Counted from the stretch's first letter, positions 48,229-57,714 are shown. The stretch is DNA of 64,000 nt from Anaeromyxobacter dehalogenans 2CP-C (GCF_000013385.1 NC_007760.1:3322001-3386000); one strand, 5' to 3'. Made by a program: numbers and translations. Notes: generated by a model from the letters alone, not told the origin.

Positions 48229-49905
48229 ATGAGCTGGACCCAGACGTACACCCCCGTCGCCGGAAGCCTGATCGGCTCGGCCCTGGTCGCCGCCCTCCCG
48301 GTGGTCGCGCTGCTCGGCGCGCTCGCCTTCTTCCACGTGAAGGCCCACTGGGCCGCGCTCGTCGGCCTGGCGCTGGCGCTCGGGATCGCGATCGGCGTCT
48401 ACGGCATGCCCGCGTCGATGGCCGGCGCCGCCGCGCTGAACGGCGCCGCGTTCGGGCTGCTGCCGATCGGCTGGATCGTGCTGAACGCGATCTTCGTCTA
48501 CGACATCACCGTGCGGACCGGGAAGTTCGAGGTGGTGAAGGAGACCATCGCCGGCCTCGCCTCCGACCGGCGCATCCAGGTGCTGCTCATCGGCTTCTCG
48601 TTCGGCGCGTTCATCGAGGGCGCCGCCGGGTTCGGGACGCCGGTCGCCATCAGCGCCGCCATGCTCATCGGCCTGGGCTTCAAGCCGCTCCCTGCGGCCG
48701 GGCTGGCGCTCATCGGCAACACCGCGCCGGTGGCGTACGGCGCCCTCGGCACGCCCATCATCACGCTCGCCAAGGTGACCGGCCTGAACGAGCTGGCGCT
48801 GTCGGCCATGGCCGGCCGCCAGCTCCCGCTGTTCTCGCTCATCGTCCCGTTCTGGCTGGTGTGGGCCATGTCGGGCTTCCGCGGCATGGTCGAGGTCTGG
48901 CCGGCCTGCCTGGTCGCCGGCCTGTTCTTCGCGGTCCCGCAGTTCGTGGTCTCCAACTTCTACGGCCCCTCGCTGGTGGACATCGTGGCCGCGGCGGGGT
49001 CGCTGCTCGCCGTGTACCTGCTGCTCAAGGTCTGGCAGCCCCGGTCGGTGTGGCGCTTCCACGACGAGCGCGACGGCGACGCGGCCCTGGCCGGCGCCCG
49101 GAAGTCGGTCGGCGCCGCCGCCGCGCGCCGGGGGCCCACCGGCGCGGAGGCCCTGGTGGCGTGGCTCCCCTGGATCATCCTCTCGGTGTTCGTGTTCGCG
49201 TGGGGGCTGCCGTCGGTGAAGAGCTGGATGAACGGCCTCTTCAACCCGACCTGGGAGGTGCCGTTCCTGCACAACCTGGTGCACAAGGCGCCCCCGGTCT
49301 CGAAGGCGCTCGCGCCCGAGGCGGCCAAGTACAGCCTGAACCTGCTCTCGGCCACCGGCACCGGCCTGCTGCTCTCCGGCGTGGTCTCCGGCCTCCTGCT
49401 GAAGCTCGGCCCGGGCGACCTGCTCCGCACCTACCTCGGCACGCTGAAGCGCGTGCGCTTCTCGCTCCTCACCATCGCGGCCATGCTGGCGCTCGGGTTC
49501 ACCACCCGCTTCTCGGGCTCCGACTCGACCATGGGCCTCGCGTTCGCGTCCACCGGCCACCTGTTCCCGTTCTTCTCGCCGCTGCTCGGCTGGCTGGGCG
49601 TGGCGCTCACCGGCTCCGACACCTCGTCCAACGTGCTGTTCGGCAACCTGCAGGTGGTGAGCGCGCAGCAGATCGGCATGAACCCGATCCTGGCGGCGGC
49701 CTCCAACAGCTCGGGCGGCGTGATGGGCAAGATGATCGACGCGCAGAGCATCGTGGTCGCGTCGGTCGCGACCGGTCAGCACGGGCACGAGGGGGCCATC
49801 CTCCGCTACGTGTTCTGGCACTCGCTCGTGCTCGCCTGCCTGGTGGGCGTGGTGGTGTTCCTCCAGGCCTACGTGTTCCCCTGGATGGTGCCGATCCCGC
49901 ACTAG
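48229..49905 (+). CDS. lctP: L-lactate permease (LctP/LldP family)
   Basis: This 558-residue protein has about 13-14 membrane helices and the lactate permease hallmarks: [54 protein letters not shown] and [15 protein letters not shown]-like blocks. These read here as [14 protein letters not shown] and [16 protein letters not shown]. It imports lactate or glycolate with protons. It lies 13 bases after the D-lactate dehydrogenase gene, so the two are surely one operon. A 12-bp hairpin follows before lutA. Confidence 0.95.
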   Translation: MSWTQTYTPVAGSLIGSALVAALPVVALLGALAFFHVKAHWAALVGLALALGIAIGVYGMPASMAGAAALNGAAFGLLPIGWIVLNAIFVYDITVRTGKFEVVKETIAGLASDRRIQVLLIGFSFGAFIEGAAGFGTPVAISAAMLIGLGFKPLPAAGLALIGNTAPVAYGALGTPIITLAKVTGLNELALSAMAGRQLPLFSLIVPFWLVWAMSGFRGMVEVWPACLVAGLFFAVPQFVVSNFYGPSLVDIVAAAGSLLAVYLLLKVWQPRSVWRFHDERDGDAALAGARKSVGAAAARRGPTGAEALVAWLPWIILSVFVFAWGLPSVKSWMNGLFNPTWEVPFLHNLVHKAPPVSKALAPEAAKYSLNLLSATGTGLLLSGVVSGLLLKLGPGDLLRTYLGTLKRVRFSLLTIAAMLALGFTTRFSGSDSTMGLAFASTGHLFPFFSPLLGWLGVALTGSDTSSNVLFGNLQVVSAQQIGMNPILAAASNSSGGVMGKMIDAQSIVVASVATGQHGHEGAILRYVFWHSLVLACLVGVVVFLQAYVFPWMVPIPH

Positions 49906-49915
49906 CGCGGCGCTC

Positions 49916-49950
49916 CCCGGATCCCGCTTCACCGGCGTGCGGGATCCGGG
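49916..49950 (+). terminator. Hairpin between the permease and lutA
   Basis: CCCGGATCCCGC (49916-49927) and GCGGGATCCGGG (49939-49950) form a perfect 12-bp stem with an 11-base loop. It lies 10 bases after the permease stop. It may terminate or reduce read-through into lutABC, or stabilise the upstream message. Confidence 0.6.
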
Positions 49951-49972
49951 CACACTCGCGCGGGAGGTCCCG

Positions 49973-50716
49973 GTGAAGGTCGCGCTGTTCGTGCCGTGCT
50001 ACGTGGACCAGCTCCACCCGCAGGTCGCCCACGCGACGGTGCGGGTGCTGGAGCGGCTCGGCGTCGAGGTCGTGTTCCCCGAGGAGCAGACCTGCTGCGG
50101 CCAGCCCATGGCGAACGCCGGCTTCGCCGCCGACGCCGCGCCGCTGGCCCGGCACTTCCTCGAGGTGTTCGGCGGCTTCGACCACGTGGTGGCGCCGTCC
50201 GGGAGCTGCGTCTCGATGGTCCGCAACCACTACGGCGCGTTCCTGTCCGGCGCCCCGGGCTTCGACCGGCTGCGGCGCGGGACCTGGGAGCTGTGCGAGT
50301 TCCTCACCGACGTGCTGAAGGTGGGCGAGCTGCCGGGCCGGTACCCGCACAAGGTCGGGCTGCACCAGAGCTGCCACGGGCTGCGCGAGCTCGGCCTGGG
50401 CAGCCCGAGCGAGCGGATGGAGCCGCGCTTCAGCAAGGTCGGCCTGCTCCTCTCGCGGCTGCAGGGGATCGAGCTCGTGTCGCTCTCGCGGCCCGACGAG
50501 TGCTGCGGGTTCGGCGGCACGTTCGCGGTGGCCGAGGAGGCCGTCTCCTGCCTGATGGGGCGCGACCGGCTGGCCGACCACCTGGCGGCCGGGGCGGAGG
50601 AGGTGACCGGCACCGACGTCTCGTGCCTCATGCACCTCGACGGCCTGGCGCGCCGCACCCGGCTGCCGCTCCGGTTCCGGCACGTGGCGGAGATCCTGGC
50701 GGAGGCGACCGCGTGA
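49973..50716 (+). CDS. lutA: L-lactate oxidation subunit LutA/LldE (cysteine-rich)
   Basis: This 247-residue subunit has two CCG (DUF224) modules: the first has VALFVPCYVDQ and TCCGQPMANAG, the second has HQSCHGLRELG and DECCGFGGTFAV. These bind an iron-sulfur cluster. LutABC together oxidise L-lactate to pyruvate. GTG 49973 is preceded by GGGAGG 5 bases away, and an in-frame ATG at 49937 would add 12 residues unlike the family. The stop overlaps the lutB start (GTGA). Confidence 0.93.
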   Translation: MKVALFVPCYVDQLHPQVAHATVRVLERLGVEVVFPEEQTCCGQPMANAGFAADAAPLARHFLEVFGGFDHVVAPSGSCVSMVRNHYGAFLSGAPGFDRLRRGTWELCEFLTDVLKVGELPGRYPHKVGLHQSCHGLRELGLGSPSERMEPRFSKVGLLLSRLQGIELVSLSRPDECCGFGGTFAVAEEAVSCLMGRDRLADHLAAGAEEVTGTDVSCLMHLDGLARRTRLPLRFRHVAEILAEATA

Positions 50717-52089
50717 CCGGCCACGCCGAGCGCGCCGCGCGCTTCGCGGCCGACGAGCCGCGCGCCCACTGGCACGACCAGGCGCTCTGGTTCGTGCGCC
50801 TGAAGCGCGACCGCATGGCCGCGGCGGTGCCGGAGTGGGAGGCGCTGCGCGAGCGCGCCGCCGCCGTGAAGGCGCACGCCCGCGCCCGGCTGGCCGACTA
50901 CCTCGAGCAGTTCGAGCGCGAGGCCACCCGCCGCGGCCTCCGGGTGCACTGGGCCCGAGACGCCGACGAGCACAACGCGATCGTGCACCGGATCCTCTCC
51001 GAGCGCGGCGTCACCCGGGTGGTGAAGTCGAAGTCGATGCTCACCGAGGAGTGCCACCTCAACCCCTACCTGGCGGCGCGCGGCATCGAGGTGGTGGACA
51101 CCGACCTGGGCGAGCGGATCGTGCAGCTCGCCGGCGAGCCGCCCTCGCACATCGTGCTGCCCGCCATCCACAAGAAGAAGGAGGAGATCGGCGAGCTGTT
51201 CCACCGCACCCTCGGCACCGCGGCCGGCGCCTCGGATCCCACCTACCTCACGCAGGCCGCCCGCGCGCACCTGCGCGAGAAGTTCCTGGCGGCCCAGGCC
51301 GGCCTCACCGGCGTGAACTTCGCGATCGCGGAGACCGGCGGGATCGTGGTGTGCACGAACGAGGGCAACGCCGACATGGGCACGCACCTGCCCCCGCTCC
51401 ACGTCGCCTGCATGGGCGTCGAGAAGATCGTCCCGCGGCTCGCCGACCTCTCGGTGTTCCTGCGCCTGCTGGCGCGCTCCGCCACCGGCCAGCCGGTGAC
51501 GACCTACACCACCCACTTCCACGCGCCGCGCCCGGGCGGCGAGCTGCACGTGGTGATCGTGGACAACGGCCGCTCGCGCCTGCTCGCGGAGGAGGGATTC
51601 CGCGGCGCGCTGGCCTGCATCCGCTGCGGCGCGTGCATGAACACCTGCCCGGTGTTCCGGCGCAGCGGCGGGTACAGCTACGCCTGGACCATCCCGGGCC
51701 CCATCGGCTCGGTGCTCGCCCCCGGGCGCGACCCGGTCGCGCACGGCTCGCTGCCGTTCGCCTCCAGCCTGTGCGGCTCCTGCGACGCGGTCTGCCCGGT
51801 GAAGATCCCGCTCCACGACCAGCTCCTGGCCCGGCGCCGCGAGGTGGTCCGCGCCGGCGGCCAGCCGCTCGCGAAGCGCCTGGCGATGCGGGTCGGCGGG
51901 TGGGTCCTCCGGCACCGCGCGCTGTACGAGGTGGCCGGGCGCCTGGCGCGCCTCGCGCTCCGGCGCCTCCCGCGCGCGCTGCTCTACGGCCGCTGGAACG
52001 CGTGGGGGCGGCAGCGCGAGCTGCCGGCGGCGCCGGCAGAGAGCTTCCGCGACGCCTGGCGCCGCACCCGGGGAGACGGCCGTGGATAG
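50713..52089 (+). CDS. lutB: L-lactate oxidation iron-sulfur subunit LutB/LldF
   Basis: This 458-residue subunit has the LUD domain (KSKSMLTEECHLNPYL, EIGELFHRTLG, FAIAETGGIVVCTNEGNADM) followed by two cluster-binding blocks, CIRCGACMNTCPVF and CGSCDAVCPVKI, expected to hold two [4Fe-4S] clusters. The length matches LutB (about 470). The start GTG overlaps the lutA stop by four bases, and its stop overlaps lutC by eight. It passes electrons from L-lactate towards the quinone pool. Confidence 0.95.
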   Translation: MTGHAERAARFAADEPRAHWHDQALWFVRLKRDRMAAAVPEWEALRERAAAVKAHARARLADYLEQFEREATRRGLRVHWARDADEHNAIVHRILSERGVTRVVKSKSMLTEECHLNPYLAARGIEVVDTDLGERIVQLAGEPPSHIVLPAIHKKKEEIGELFHRTLGTAAGASDPTYLTQAARAHLREKFLAAQAGLTGVNFAIAETGGIVVCTNEGNADMGTHLPPLHVACMGVEKIVPRLADLSVFLRLLARSATGQPVTTYTTHFHAPRPGGELHVVIVDNGRSRLLAEEGFRGALACIRCGACMNTCPVFRRSGGYSYAWTIPGPIGSVLAPGRDPVAHGSLPFASSLCGSCDAVCPVKIPLHDQLLARRREVVRAGGQPLAKRLAMRVGGWVLRHRALYEVAGRLARLALRRLPRALLYGRWNAWGRQRELPAAPAESFRDAWRRTRGDGRG

Positions 52090-52672
52090 CCGCGAGGAGA
52101 TCCTGGCCGCGCTCCGCCGCGCCGCGCCGCCGGATCCCGGGCTCCCCTCCGAGCCGGTGCGCGGCACGCCCTACGCCGACCTGGCGCTCCAGCTCGCCGA
52201 GGCGGTGCGGGCGGTGGGCGGCGCCTTCCAGCGGGTGCCGGACGCGGCCGCCCTGCGCGAGGGCGTGGCGGCGCTCGCGGCGCGGCTCGAGGCGCGCCGG
52301 GTGGTGTCGCGGGTCCCGGAGGCGGGCGCGGGGACGGCGGGCGCGGCGGAGGTGGCCGACCCGCACCAGCTCGAGGGCGTGGACCTGGCGGTGATCCCGG
52401 GGCGCTTCGCGGTGGCCGAGAACGGCGCGGTGTGGGTCGCCGGCGAGGACCTCGGCCACCGGGCGGTGTTCGTGATCGCCCAGCACCTCGCGCTGGTGGT
52501 GCCCGCCGCGGAGATCGTGAACGACCTGCACGAGGCCTACGCGCGGATCCGCTTCGACGGCCCGGGCTTCGGCCTGTTCGTGGCCGGGCCGTCCAAGACC
52601 GCCGACATCGAGCAGGCGCTCGTGATCGGCGCGCACGGCGCGCGCTCCTGCACGGTGTTCCTGGTGGGCTGA
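52082..52672 (+). CDS. lutC: L-lactate oxidation subunit LutC/LldG
   Basis: This 196-residue LUD-domain protein ends the LutABC set. Family blocks are VDLAVIPGRFAVAENGAVWV, FVIAQHLALVVPAAEIVNDLHEAY and FVAGPSKTADIEQALVIGAHGARS. It starts at GTG 52082, overlapping lutB by eight bases. It has no cluster cysteines, as expected for LutC. The gene ends 22 bases before the convergent lipase-like gene. Confidence 0.93.
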   Translation: MDSREEILAALRRAAPPDPGLPSEPVRGTPYADLALQLAEAVRAVGGAFQRVPDAAALREGVAALAARLEARRVVSRVPEAGAGTAGAAEVADPHQLEGVDLAVIPGRFAVAENGAVWVAGEDLGHRAVFVIAQHLALVVPAAEIVNDLHEAYARIRFDGPGFGLFVAGPSKTADIEQALVIGAHGARSCTVFLVG

Positions 52673-52694
52673 CCGGCGCGGGCGTCCGGGACGC

Positions 52695-53843
52695 TCAGCG
52701 GCCGCCGGCGCGCCCCCGCCGCGGGCCGCCGCCCAGGTACGCCGCCACCGCGCGCCAGGTCTCCTCGAACTGGCCGCGCGTGAAGCCGGTCCCCGAGGCC
52801 AGCCAGTCGAAGTGCGGCGGGACGTGGCGGGGCTGCGCGAAGTGGCCGATGACGTCGAGGTGGTCGGCCCAGACCGCCCGGATCACGTCGCCCCAGACCT
52901 GGCTGCGCGTCGGGACCATGCCGTCGTTGGCGCGCGCGCCCGGGATGCGCCCGTACGCGAGGCGGAGCGGCCGCGCCTGCACGATGGACAGCGGCGGCTC
53001 GCGGTCGAGCGGCGTCCCGGAGGCGATGCGGTAGAGGCCGACGTACATGGCGTGGGTGGCCTGCGCGTACGGGCTCAGGCCCGCCGCCAGCACCGAGCGG
53101 AGGCCGGGCGGCCGCGCGCGGGAGATCACGCACCCGTAGCGCACGCCGGGGCGGTCCTCGGTGGTGGCGTTGAACACGTCCATGGCGGCCGGGCCGATCT
53201 GCGTGACCAGGTCCTGGTCGTCGCCGAGGCTGGCGAAGAAGTCCTCGATCTCGCGCCGGCGCTCGCCGGAGAAGTCCGCCAGCAGCTCCGAGAACAGCTG
53301 CTCCACCACGCCGCTCGGCGGCGCCGCCGGCCGCCGCAGGAACGCCGCCAGCCGGAGCGCGGCGCCCGCGGGCAGCCGCCCGGCGCGGAGCGTGTACATG
53401 GTGGCGAGGGACAGGATCTTCAGGACCTGCTGGCCGAGCAGGTTGTTGAAGAAGTGCGCCACCGGCGTGCCGTAGTGCGGCGCGGACACGGTCACCACCG
53501 ACCGCACCGCGCGCGCGCACCGCTCCACGTCGGCGTCGGTGGGGAGCGACACCTCCGGGCTGAGCAGCAGCCGCACGTCCAGCCCGCCGCTGGAGTGGCC
53601 CACCACGCTCACCTCGCCGCCAGGCCCGTCCAGGACGCGCGCGACGTCCTCCGCGAGCAGGGCGGCGCGCTTGCGGAGCGTGGCGGTGGGCGCGGTGCGG
53701 ACGACGCGGATCTCGCCGTCGAGGCCGTGCGCCGGGCCGATCTCGGCGAGCAGGTCGCGCACGTGGCCGAAGTAGGTGAAGTCGCCCAGGTTGGCGAACC
53801 CGAAGAACCCCGGGACGAGCAGGACGTGGTGACGCGGGGCCAC
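52695..53843 (-). CDS. Alpha/beta-hydrolase (lipase-like)
   Basis: This 382-residue protein has an alpha/beta-hydrolase fold. The oxyanion region reads VLLVPGFFGF, and the nucleophile elbow reads GHSSGG with Ser84. VTVSAPHYGTPVA matches triacylglycerol lipase/PGAP1-like members. ANDGMVPTRSQVWG probably supplies the acid, and HFAQPRH or DHLDVIGH the histidine. No signal peptide is seen, so it is probably cytoplasmic or membrane-associated. It starts at GTG 53843, divergent from the methyltransferase gene. The true substrate is unknown. Confidence 0.75.
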   Translation of the reverse strand: MAPRHHVLLVPGFFGFANLGDFTYFGHVRDLLAEIGPAHGLDGEIRVVRTAPTATLRKRAALLAEDVARVLDGPGGEVSVVGHSSGGLDVRLLLSPEVSLPTDADVERCARAVRSVVTVSAPHYGTPVAHFFNNLLGQQVLKILSLATMYTLRAGRLPAGAALRLAAFLRRPAAPPSGVVEQLFSELLADFSGERRREIEDFFASLGDDQDLVTQIGPAAMDVFNATTEDRPGVRYGCVISRARPPGLRSVLAAGLSPYAQATHAMYVGLYRIASGTPLDREPPLSIVQARPLRLAYGRIPGARANDGMVPTRSQVWGDVIRAVWADHLDVIGHFAQPRHVPPHFDWLASGTGFTRGQFEETWRAVAAYLGGGPRRGRAGGR

Positions 53844-53965
53844 GGCCCGAGTCTACGCTGGGTCCGCCGACCGCGGGCCAGGACTTCCGCGGGTGCGCCG
53901 AGCGCGTGCGCCCCCGTGTCCGCGCCGGGGCGCCGCGCCGTATGATGCGCGCCCGGAGGCGGCCC

Positions 53966-54655
53966 ATGGACGTGAAGCAGGTGTTCGACGGGGCGGCGGC
54001 GCGCTACGACGCGCTCCGCCGGCAGCTCATCCCGTGCTTCGACGGGTTCTACGGCGCGGCCGTGGACCTGCTGCCGTTCGACGACGGCCGGCCGGTGCGG
54101 ATCCTCGACGTGGGCGCCGGCACCGGGCTGCTGGCGGAGCAGGTGCTCGCGCGGTTTCCGGCCGCGGAGGTGACGCTGCTCGACTTCTCGGCCGAGATGC
54201 TGGGGCGCGCCCGCGCGCGCTTCGCCGGCCGGCCTGCCCGGGTGACGTTCCGCACCGGCGACTACCTGCGCGATCCGCTCGGCGGCCCGTGGGACGCGAT
54301 CGTGTCGGCGCTGTCCATCCACCACCTCGCCGACGGGGACAAGCGGGCGCTCTACGGGCGCGCCGCCGCGGCGCTCGCGCCCGGCGGCATCCTGGTGAAC
54401 GCCGACAACGTGCTCGCCGAGGACCCGGCGGTGGCCGCGCGCGACCGGGCGCTCTGGATCCGCGCCATCCGCGCGACCGGCCTCGCCGAGGCGGACCTCG
54501 AGGCGGCGCTGGAGCGGACGCGGGTGGACGTGCTCGCCCCGCTCGCGCTCCAGCTCGGCTGGCTCCGCGCGCTCGGCCTCGCGGAGGTGGACTGCGCGTA
54601 CAAGTGGCACCACTTCGCCGTCTTCTCCGGCCGGCGCCCGGTCACGGACGGGTGA
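53966..54655 (+). CDS. SAM-dependent methyltransferase, class I
   Basis: This 229-residue enzyme has a class I methyltransferase fold: motif I ILDVGAGTGLLAE, acidic LLDFSAEMLGRA, motif IV AIVSALSIHHL and a late LVNADNVLAEDP. ATG 53966 has GGAGG at the proper distance; the 20 residues before it are Arg-rich and unlike the family. It resembles small-molecule methyltransferases of the UbiE/type-11 set. Substrate unknown. It stands between the lipase-like and TPR genes. Confidence 0.85.
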   Translation: MDVKQVFDGAAARYDALRRQLIPCFDGFYGAAVDLLPFDDGRPVRILDVGAGTGLLAEQVLARFPAAEVTLLDFSAEMLGRARARFAGRPARVTFRTGDYLRDPLGGPWDAIVSALSIHHLADGDKRALYGRAAAALAPGGILVNADNVLAEDPAVAARDRALWIRAIRATGLAEADLEAALERTRVDVLAPLALQLGWLRALGLAEVDCAYKWHHFAVFSGRRPVTDG

Positions 54656-54723
54656 TCTTCTGCTGGCGCCGAGGGGGTGAGTGATGCTTACATCAGCGCC
54701 CTTCCAAGAAGAAGGAGGTCCGC

Positions 54724-55350
54724 GTGAACCGTAACACCGTCATCGCCCTCGTCGTGGGGCTCGTGGTCGGCTTCCTGATCGGCCAGCTGGCCTCGAGGCG
54801 GGATCAGGTGACGTCCGTCCCCGTGGTCGCCGCGCCCGGCGGCGCCCCGGCGATGCCGCCCGGCGGCATGGGCGGGCTGCCCGCGCCGATGCCCTCGCCC
54901 GGCGCCAGCATGGACCTGCAGGCCCGGATCACCGCCGCCGAGCAGATCGTCGCGAAGGACCCCCGGAACGTCCGCGCCTGGATCCAGCTCGGCAACGACT
55001 ACTTCGACTCGCGCCAGGCGCAGAAGGCGGTCGAGGCCTACGGGCGCGCGCTCGAGCTCGAGCCCAACAACCCCGACGTCCTCACCGACCAGGGAGTGAT
55101 GTACCGGGACCTCGGCAACTTCGACAAGGCGATCGCCAACTTCAAGAAGGCGAACGAGCTCGATCCGAAGCACGTGCAGAGCCTGTTCAACCTCGGCGTG
55201 GTCTACCTGCACGACCTCCAGGACGCGGACAAGGCCACCAAGGCCTGGAACCAGGTGATCGCGGCCGCGCCGACGAGCCCGCAGGCGCAGCAGGCGCAGC
55301 AGGCGCTGACGCAGCTCAAGGCGAACCCGCCGCCGCCCAGGAAGAAGTAG
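54724..55350 (+). CDS. Membrane-anchored TPR protein
   Basis: The 208-residue product has an N-terminal membrane helix (VIALVVGLVVGFLIGQL, residues 6-24), a Pro/Gly/Met-rich linker, then three TPR repeats (about 68-175: AWIQLGNDYFDSRQ, VLTDQGVMYRDLG, SLFNLGVVYLHDL), and a Lys-tailed end. The layout matches periplasmic TPR scaffolds linked to cytochrome c biogenesis or NrfG. It is more likely a general protein-interaction scaffold. It starts at GTG with AAGGAGG upstream. Confidence 0.85.
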   Translation: MNRNTVIALVVGLVVGFLIGQLASRRDQVTSVPVVAAPGGAPAMPPGGMGGLPAPMPSPGASMDLQARITAAEQIVAKDPRNVRAWIQLGNDYFDSRQAQKAVEAYGRALELEPNNPDVLTDQGVMYRDLGNFDKAIANFKKANELDPKHVQSLFNLGVVYLHDLQDADKATKAWNQVIAAAPTSPQAQQAQQALTQLKANPPPPRKK

Positions 55351-55412
55351 AGGAAGCCCGCCGCACCGGCCGGGGCGCCGCGACCGCGGCGTCCGGCCGC
55401 GCGGGCCGGGCA

Positions 55413-55457
55413 GCGCGGCTCCTGCCGCGCAGGGCTGGCGCGCGGCTCGTGCCGCGC
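55413..55457 (+). repeat. Two tandem hairpins 27 bases apart
   Basis: GCGCGGC-TCCT-GCCGCGC (55413-55430) and GCGCGGC-TCGT-GCCGCGC (55440-55457) are near copies, each a 7-bp stem with a tetraloop. They lie between the TPR gene and the ChaN-like gene. They may act as a tandem terminator for the TPR gene. Confidence 0.5.
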
Positions 55458-55498
55458 GGGGCTCGATGGCCGCGCGAGGTGGCTTATGCTCCGGAGGC

Positions 55499-56545
55499 AT
55501 GCACCGCGCCCTCCTGCTCGCCGCCGCCCTGCTCGCCGCCGCCTGCCACCCGCGCCCGTCCGCGTCCACCCTCGTCGCCCAGCCGCTCGCGCCGGGGCGC
55601 GCCTGGATCAGCACCGTCGATCGCGCCCACCCGCTGGTCGGGCGCGTCTGGGACGTCCGGGCCGGGCGCTTCGCCGACGAGGCGGCGCTCGAGGCCGGCC
55701 TCTCCGGCGCGTCCTACGTGCTGCTCGGCGAGACGCACGACAACCCCGACCACCACGTGCTGCAGGCGCGCCTCGTGCGCGCCCTGACCGGCGCCGGCAA
55801 GCGGCCCGCGGTCGCGTTCGAGATGCTCGCCACCGAGCAGCAGCCCGCCATCGACGCTGCGCTGGCGGCGCCGCGAGCGACCCCGGAGGACGTGTCGCGC
55901 GCGGTGCGCTGGGACGAGAGCGGCTGGCCGCCGTTCGCGCAGTACCGGCCGGTGTTCGCCGCGGCCCTGGACGCGCGCCTGCGCATCGAGGGCGCGAACC
56001 TGCCGCGCGCGCAGATCCAGGCCGCCACGCGACGCGGCCTCGAGGCGCTCCCCGCGCCGGTGCGGGCGCGCATCGAGCGGCAGGGTCCGCTCCCCGAGGC
56101 GGTGGCGCGCGAGATGCGGCAGGAGATGGCGGAGTCGCACTGCGGCGCGCTGCCCGCGTCGATGCTCGACCCCCTGGTGACCGGCCAGCGCGCGCGCGAC
56201 GCGCAGATGGCCGAGTCGCTGGCGCGGACCGGGGCGGCCGGGGCGGTGCTCATCACCGGCTCGGGCCACGCGCGGACCGACCGCGGCGTGGCGTCCTACC
56301 TCGATCCCGGCGCGAAGGTGGCGAGCGTGCTGTTCCGCGAGGTCGTGCCCGGCCGCGACGACCCGGGCGCCTACGCCGCCGACTACGCGGGGCGGCTCCC
56401 GTTCGACTGGGTGGTGTTCACGCCAGGTGAGAAGCGGCCCGACCCGTGCGCCGAGCTCCGCGCGCACATGAAGGCGAAGGCGAAGCCGGCCGCGGCCCCG
56501 CCCCCGGCGCCCGCCGCACCCGCCGCGCCGCCCGCCACGCCCTGA
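55499..56545 (+). CDS. ChaN-family lipoprotein
   Basis: This 348-residue protein has a lipoprotein signal ending LAAAC (Cys16) and the ChaN signature: VLLGETHDNPDHH, VAFEMLATEQQ, RWDESGWPPFAQY and, late, LITGSGHARTDRGV. ChaN proteins bind haem cofacially and are linked to iron uptake; related TIKI/TraB proteins are proteases. Histidines in GETHDNPDHH are the usual metal or haem contacts. The last 30 residues form an Ala/Pro-rich tail. GGAGG lies almost against the ATG, which is short spacing, so the in-frame start at 55466 is not excluded. Confidence 0.82.
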   Translation: MHRALLLAAALLAAACHPRPSASTLVAQPLAPGRAWISTVDRAHPLVGRVWDVRAGRFADEAALEAGLSGASYVLLGETHDNPDHHVLQARLVRALTGAGKRPAVAFEMLATEQQPAIDAALAAPRATPEDVSRAVRWDESGWPPFAQYRPVFAAALDARLRIEGANLPRAQIQAATRRGLEALPAPVRARIERQGPLPEAVAREMRQEMAESHCGALPASMLDPLVTGQRARDAQMAESLARTGAAGAVLITGSGHARTDRGVASYLDPGAKVASVLFREVVPGRDDPGAYAADYAGRLPFDWVVFTPGEKRPDPCAELRAHMKAKAKPAAAPPPAPAAPAAPPATP

Positions 56546-56555
56546 CGGCGCGCGG

Positions 56556-56939
56556 TCAGTCGTCCCCGCCCACCAGCGCCGCCAGCTCGCGGTGGAGCAG
56601 CGCCTCGTCGCCGAGGTTCACCTCCACCAGGCGCCGGAGGTGGGCGATGCTGTCGAGGTCGATCCCGGTGCAGCGGACGCCGACCTTCTCCCCGTCGCGG
56701 TGCGCGATGACGCCGTCCATGCGGATGAGCGTGTCGCCCTGGTCGAGCTGGATGACGAGCGCGCAGGGCTCGCCGGCGGCGCCGGGGAACGCGGCCGGGA
56801 CCTCCACCCGCGCGCCCTTCAGCGAGACGTCCTGGACGCCGCAGCCGGCCCGGGCGGCCCCGGCGCGCAGCTCGCCCGGCCGGTGGAACGCGATGCGCGA
56901 GAACCGGCGGCGCTCGTGCTGCCCTTGCACGCTGGCCAT
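56556..56939 (-). CDS. PilZ-domain protein (c-di-GMP-binding)
   Basis: This 127-residue protein is a single PilZ domain. The c-di-GMP-binding elements are RRRFSR near the N-terminus and DVSLKG downstream (the RxxxR and D/NxSxxG pattern). It should sense cyclic di-GMP and alter a partner's activity. Start ATG 56939 has a GGGGGAAG run upstream. It ends ten bases after the stop of the convergent ChaN-like gene, so transcripts may interfere. It is divergent from a methyltransferase gene. The target is unknown. Confidence 0.88.
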   Translation of the reverse strand: MASVQGQHERRRFSRIAFHRPGELRAGAARAGCGVQDVSLKGARVEVPAAFPGAAGEPCALVIQLDQGDTLIRMDGVIAHRDGEKVGVRCTGIDLDSIAHLRRLVEVNLGDEALLHRELAALVGGDD

Positions 56940-57048
56940 GGACTTCCCCCCTTTCGCGGATTGTCCCGCCACCCGCGCGCCCGGCGCAAGCGCGCCGATG
57001 CCACGCCGGGCTTGACCCCGGGGCGCGCCGGCCCGACCGTGCCGGGAC

Positions 57049-57714
57049 GTGCCCGCCCCGCCCCGCGCCCTCGACGAGCTGATCGCCTTCGTGCGCGCGC
57101 GGACCGCGCCCGCGCCGGTCCCGCTCGTCCCGGAGCTCGTCCTGCACCAGGCCAGCGAGCTCACCCCGCTCTGGCACGCCACCGCGGGCGACCTGGCGGG
57201 GTGGGACGACTCGCCGTTCTGGGCGTTTCCGTGGGCGGGTGGCCAGGCGCTGGCGCGCCACCTGCTCGATCGGCCGGAGCGCGTGCGCGGACGCCGCGCG
57301 GTGGACTTCGCGACCGGGAGCGGCCTGGTGGGCCTGGCCGCCCTGCGCGCCGGGGCCGCGGAGGTGGAGGCCTGGGACGTGGACCCGTTCTGCGAGGCGG
57401 CCGTCCGCGCCAACGCGGCGCTGAACGGCCTCGCGCTCCCGTTCCGGGCCGGCGACCCCATCGGCGCGCCGCTGCCGGGCGTGGAGGTGCTGCTCGCCGG
57501 CGACGTGTTCTACGAGGGGCCGCTCGCGGCGCGCGCCCTCGCCTGGTTCCGCGCGCTCGCCGGACGGGGCGTGACGGTGCTCGCCGGCGACGCGGGGCGC
57601 ACCTACGCGCCACGGGAGGGGTTCACGATCGTGGCGGAATTCCAGGTGCCCACCACGGTCGAGATCGAGGACGCGGCGGTGCGCGGCGCGCGGGTGCTCC
57701 AGATCATGGGGTGA
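57049..57714 (+). CDS. Family 16-type protein or small-molecule methyltransferase
   Basis: This 221-residue enzyme has the seven-beta-strand methyltransferase core: DFATGSGLVGLAALRAGA, EAWDVDPFCEAAVRANA and VLLAGDVFYEGPL. The post-I and DVFYE-type motif resembles ETFB lysine methyltransferase and other METTL20-like lysine methyltransferases. FWAFPWAGGQALAR before motif I is also typical of that group. It starts at GTG 57049. ETF subunits are not in the window, so the target is inferred only from similarity. Confidence 0.78.
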   Translation: MPAPPRALDELIAFVRARTAPAPVPLVPELVLHQASELTPLWHATAGDLAGWDDSPFWAFPWAGGQALARHLLDRPERVRGRRAVDFATGSGLVGLAALRAGAAEVEAWDVDPFCEAAVRANAALNGLALPFRAGDPIGAPLPGVEVLLAGDVFYEGPLAARALAWFRALAGRGVTVLAGDAGRTYAPREGFTIVAEFQVPTTVEIEDAAVRGARVLQIMG

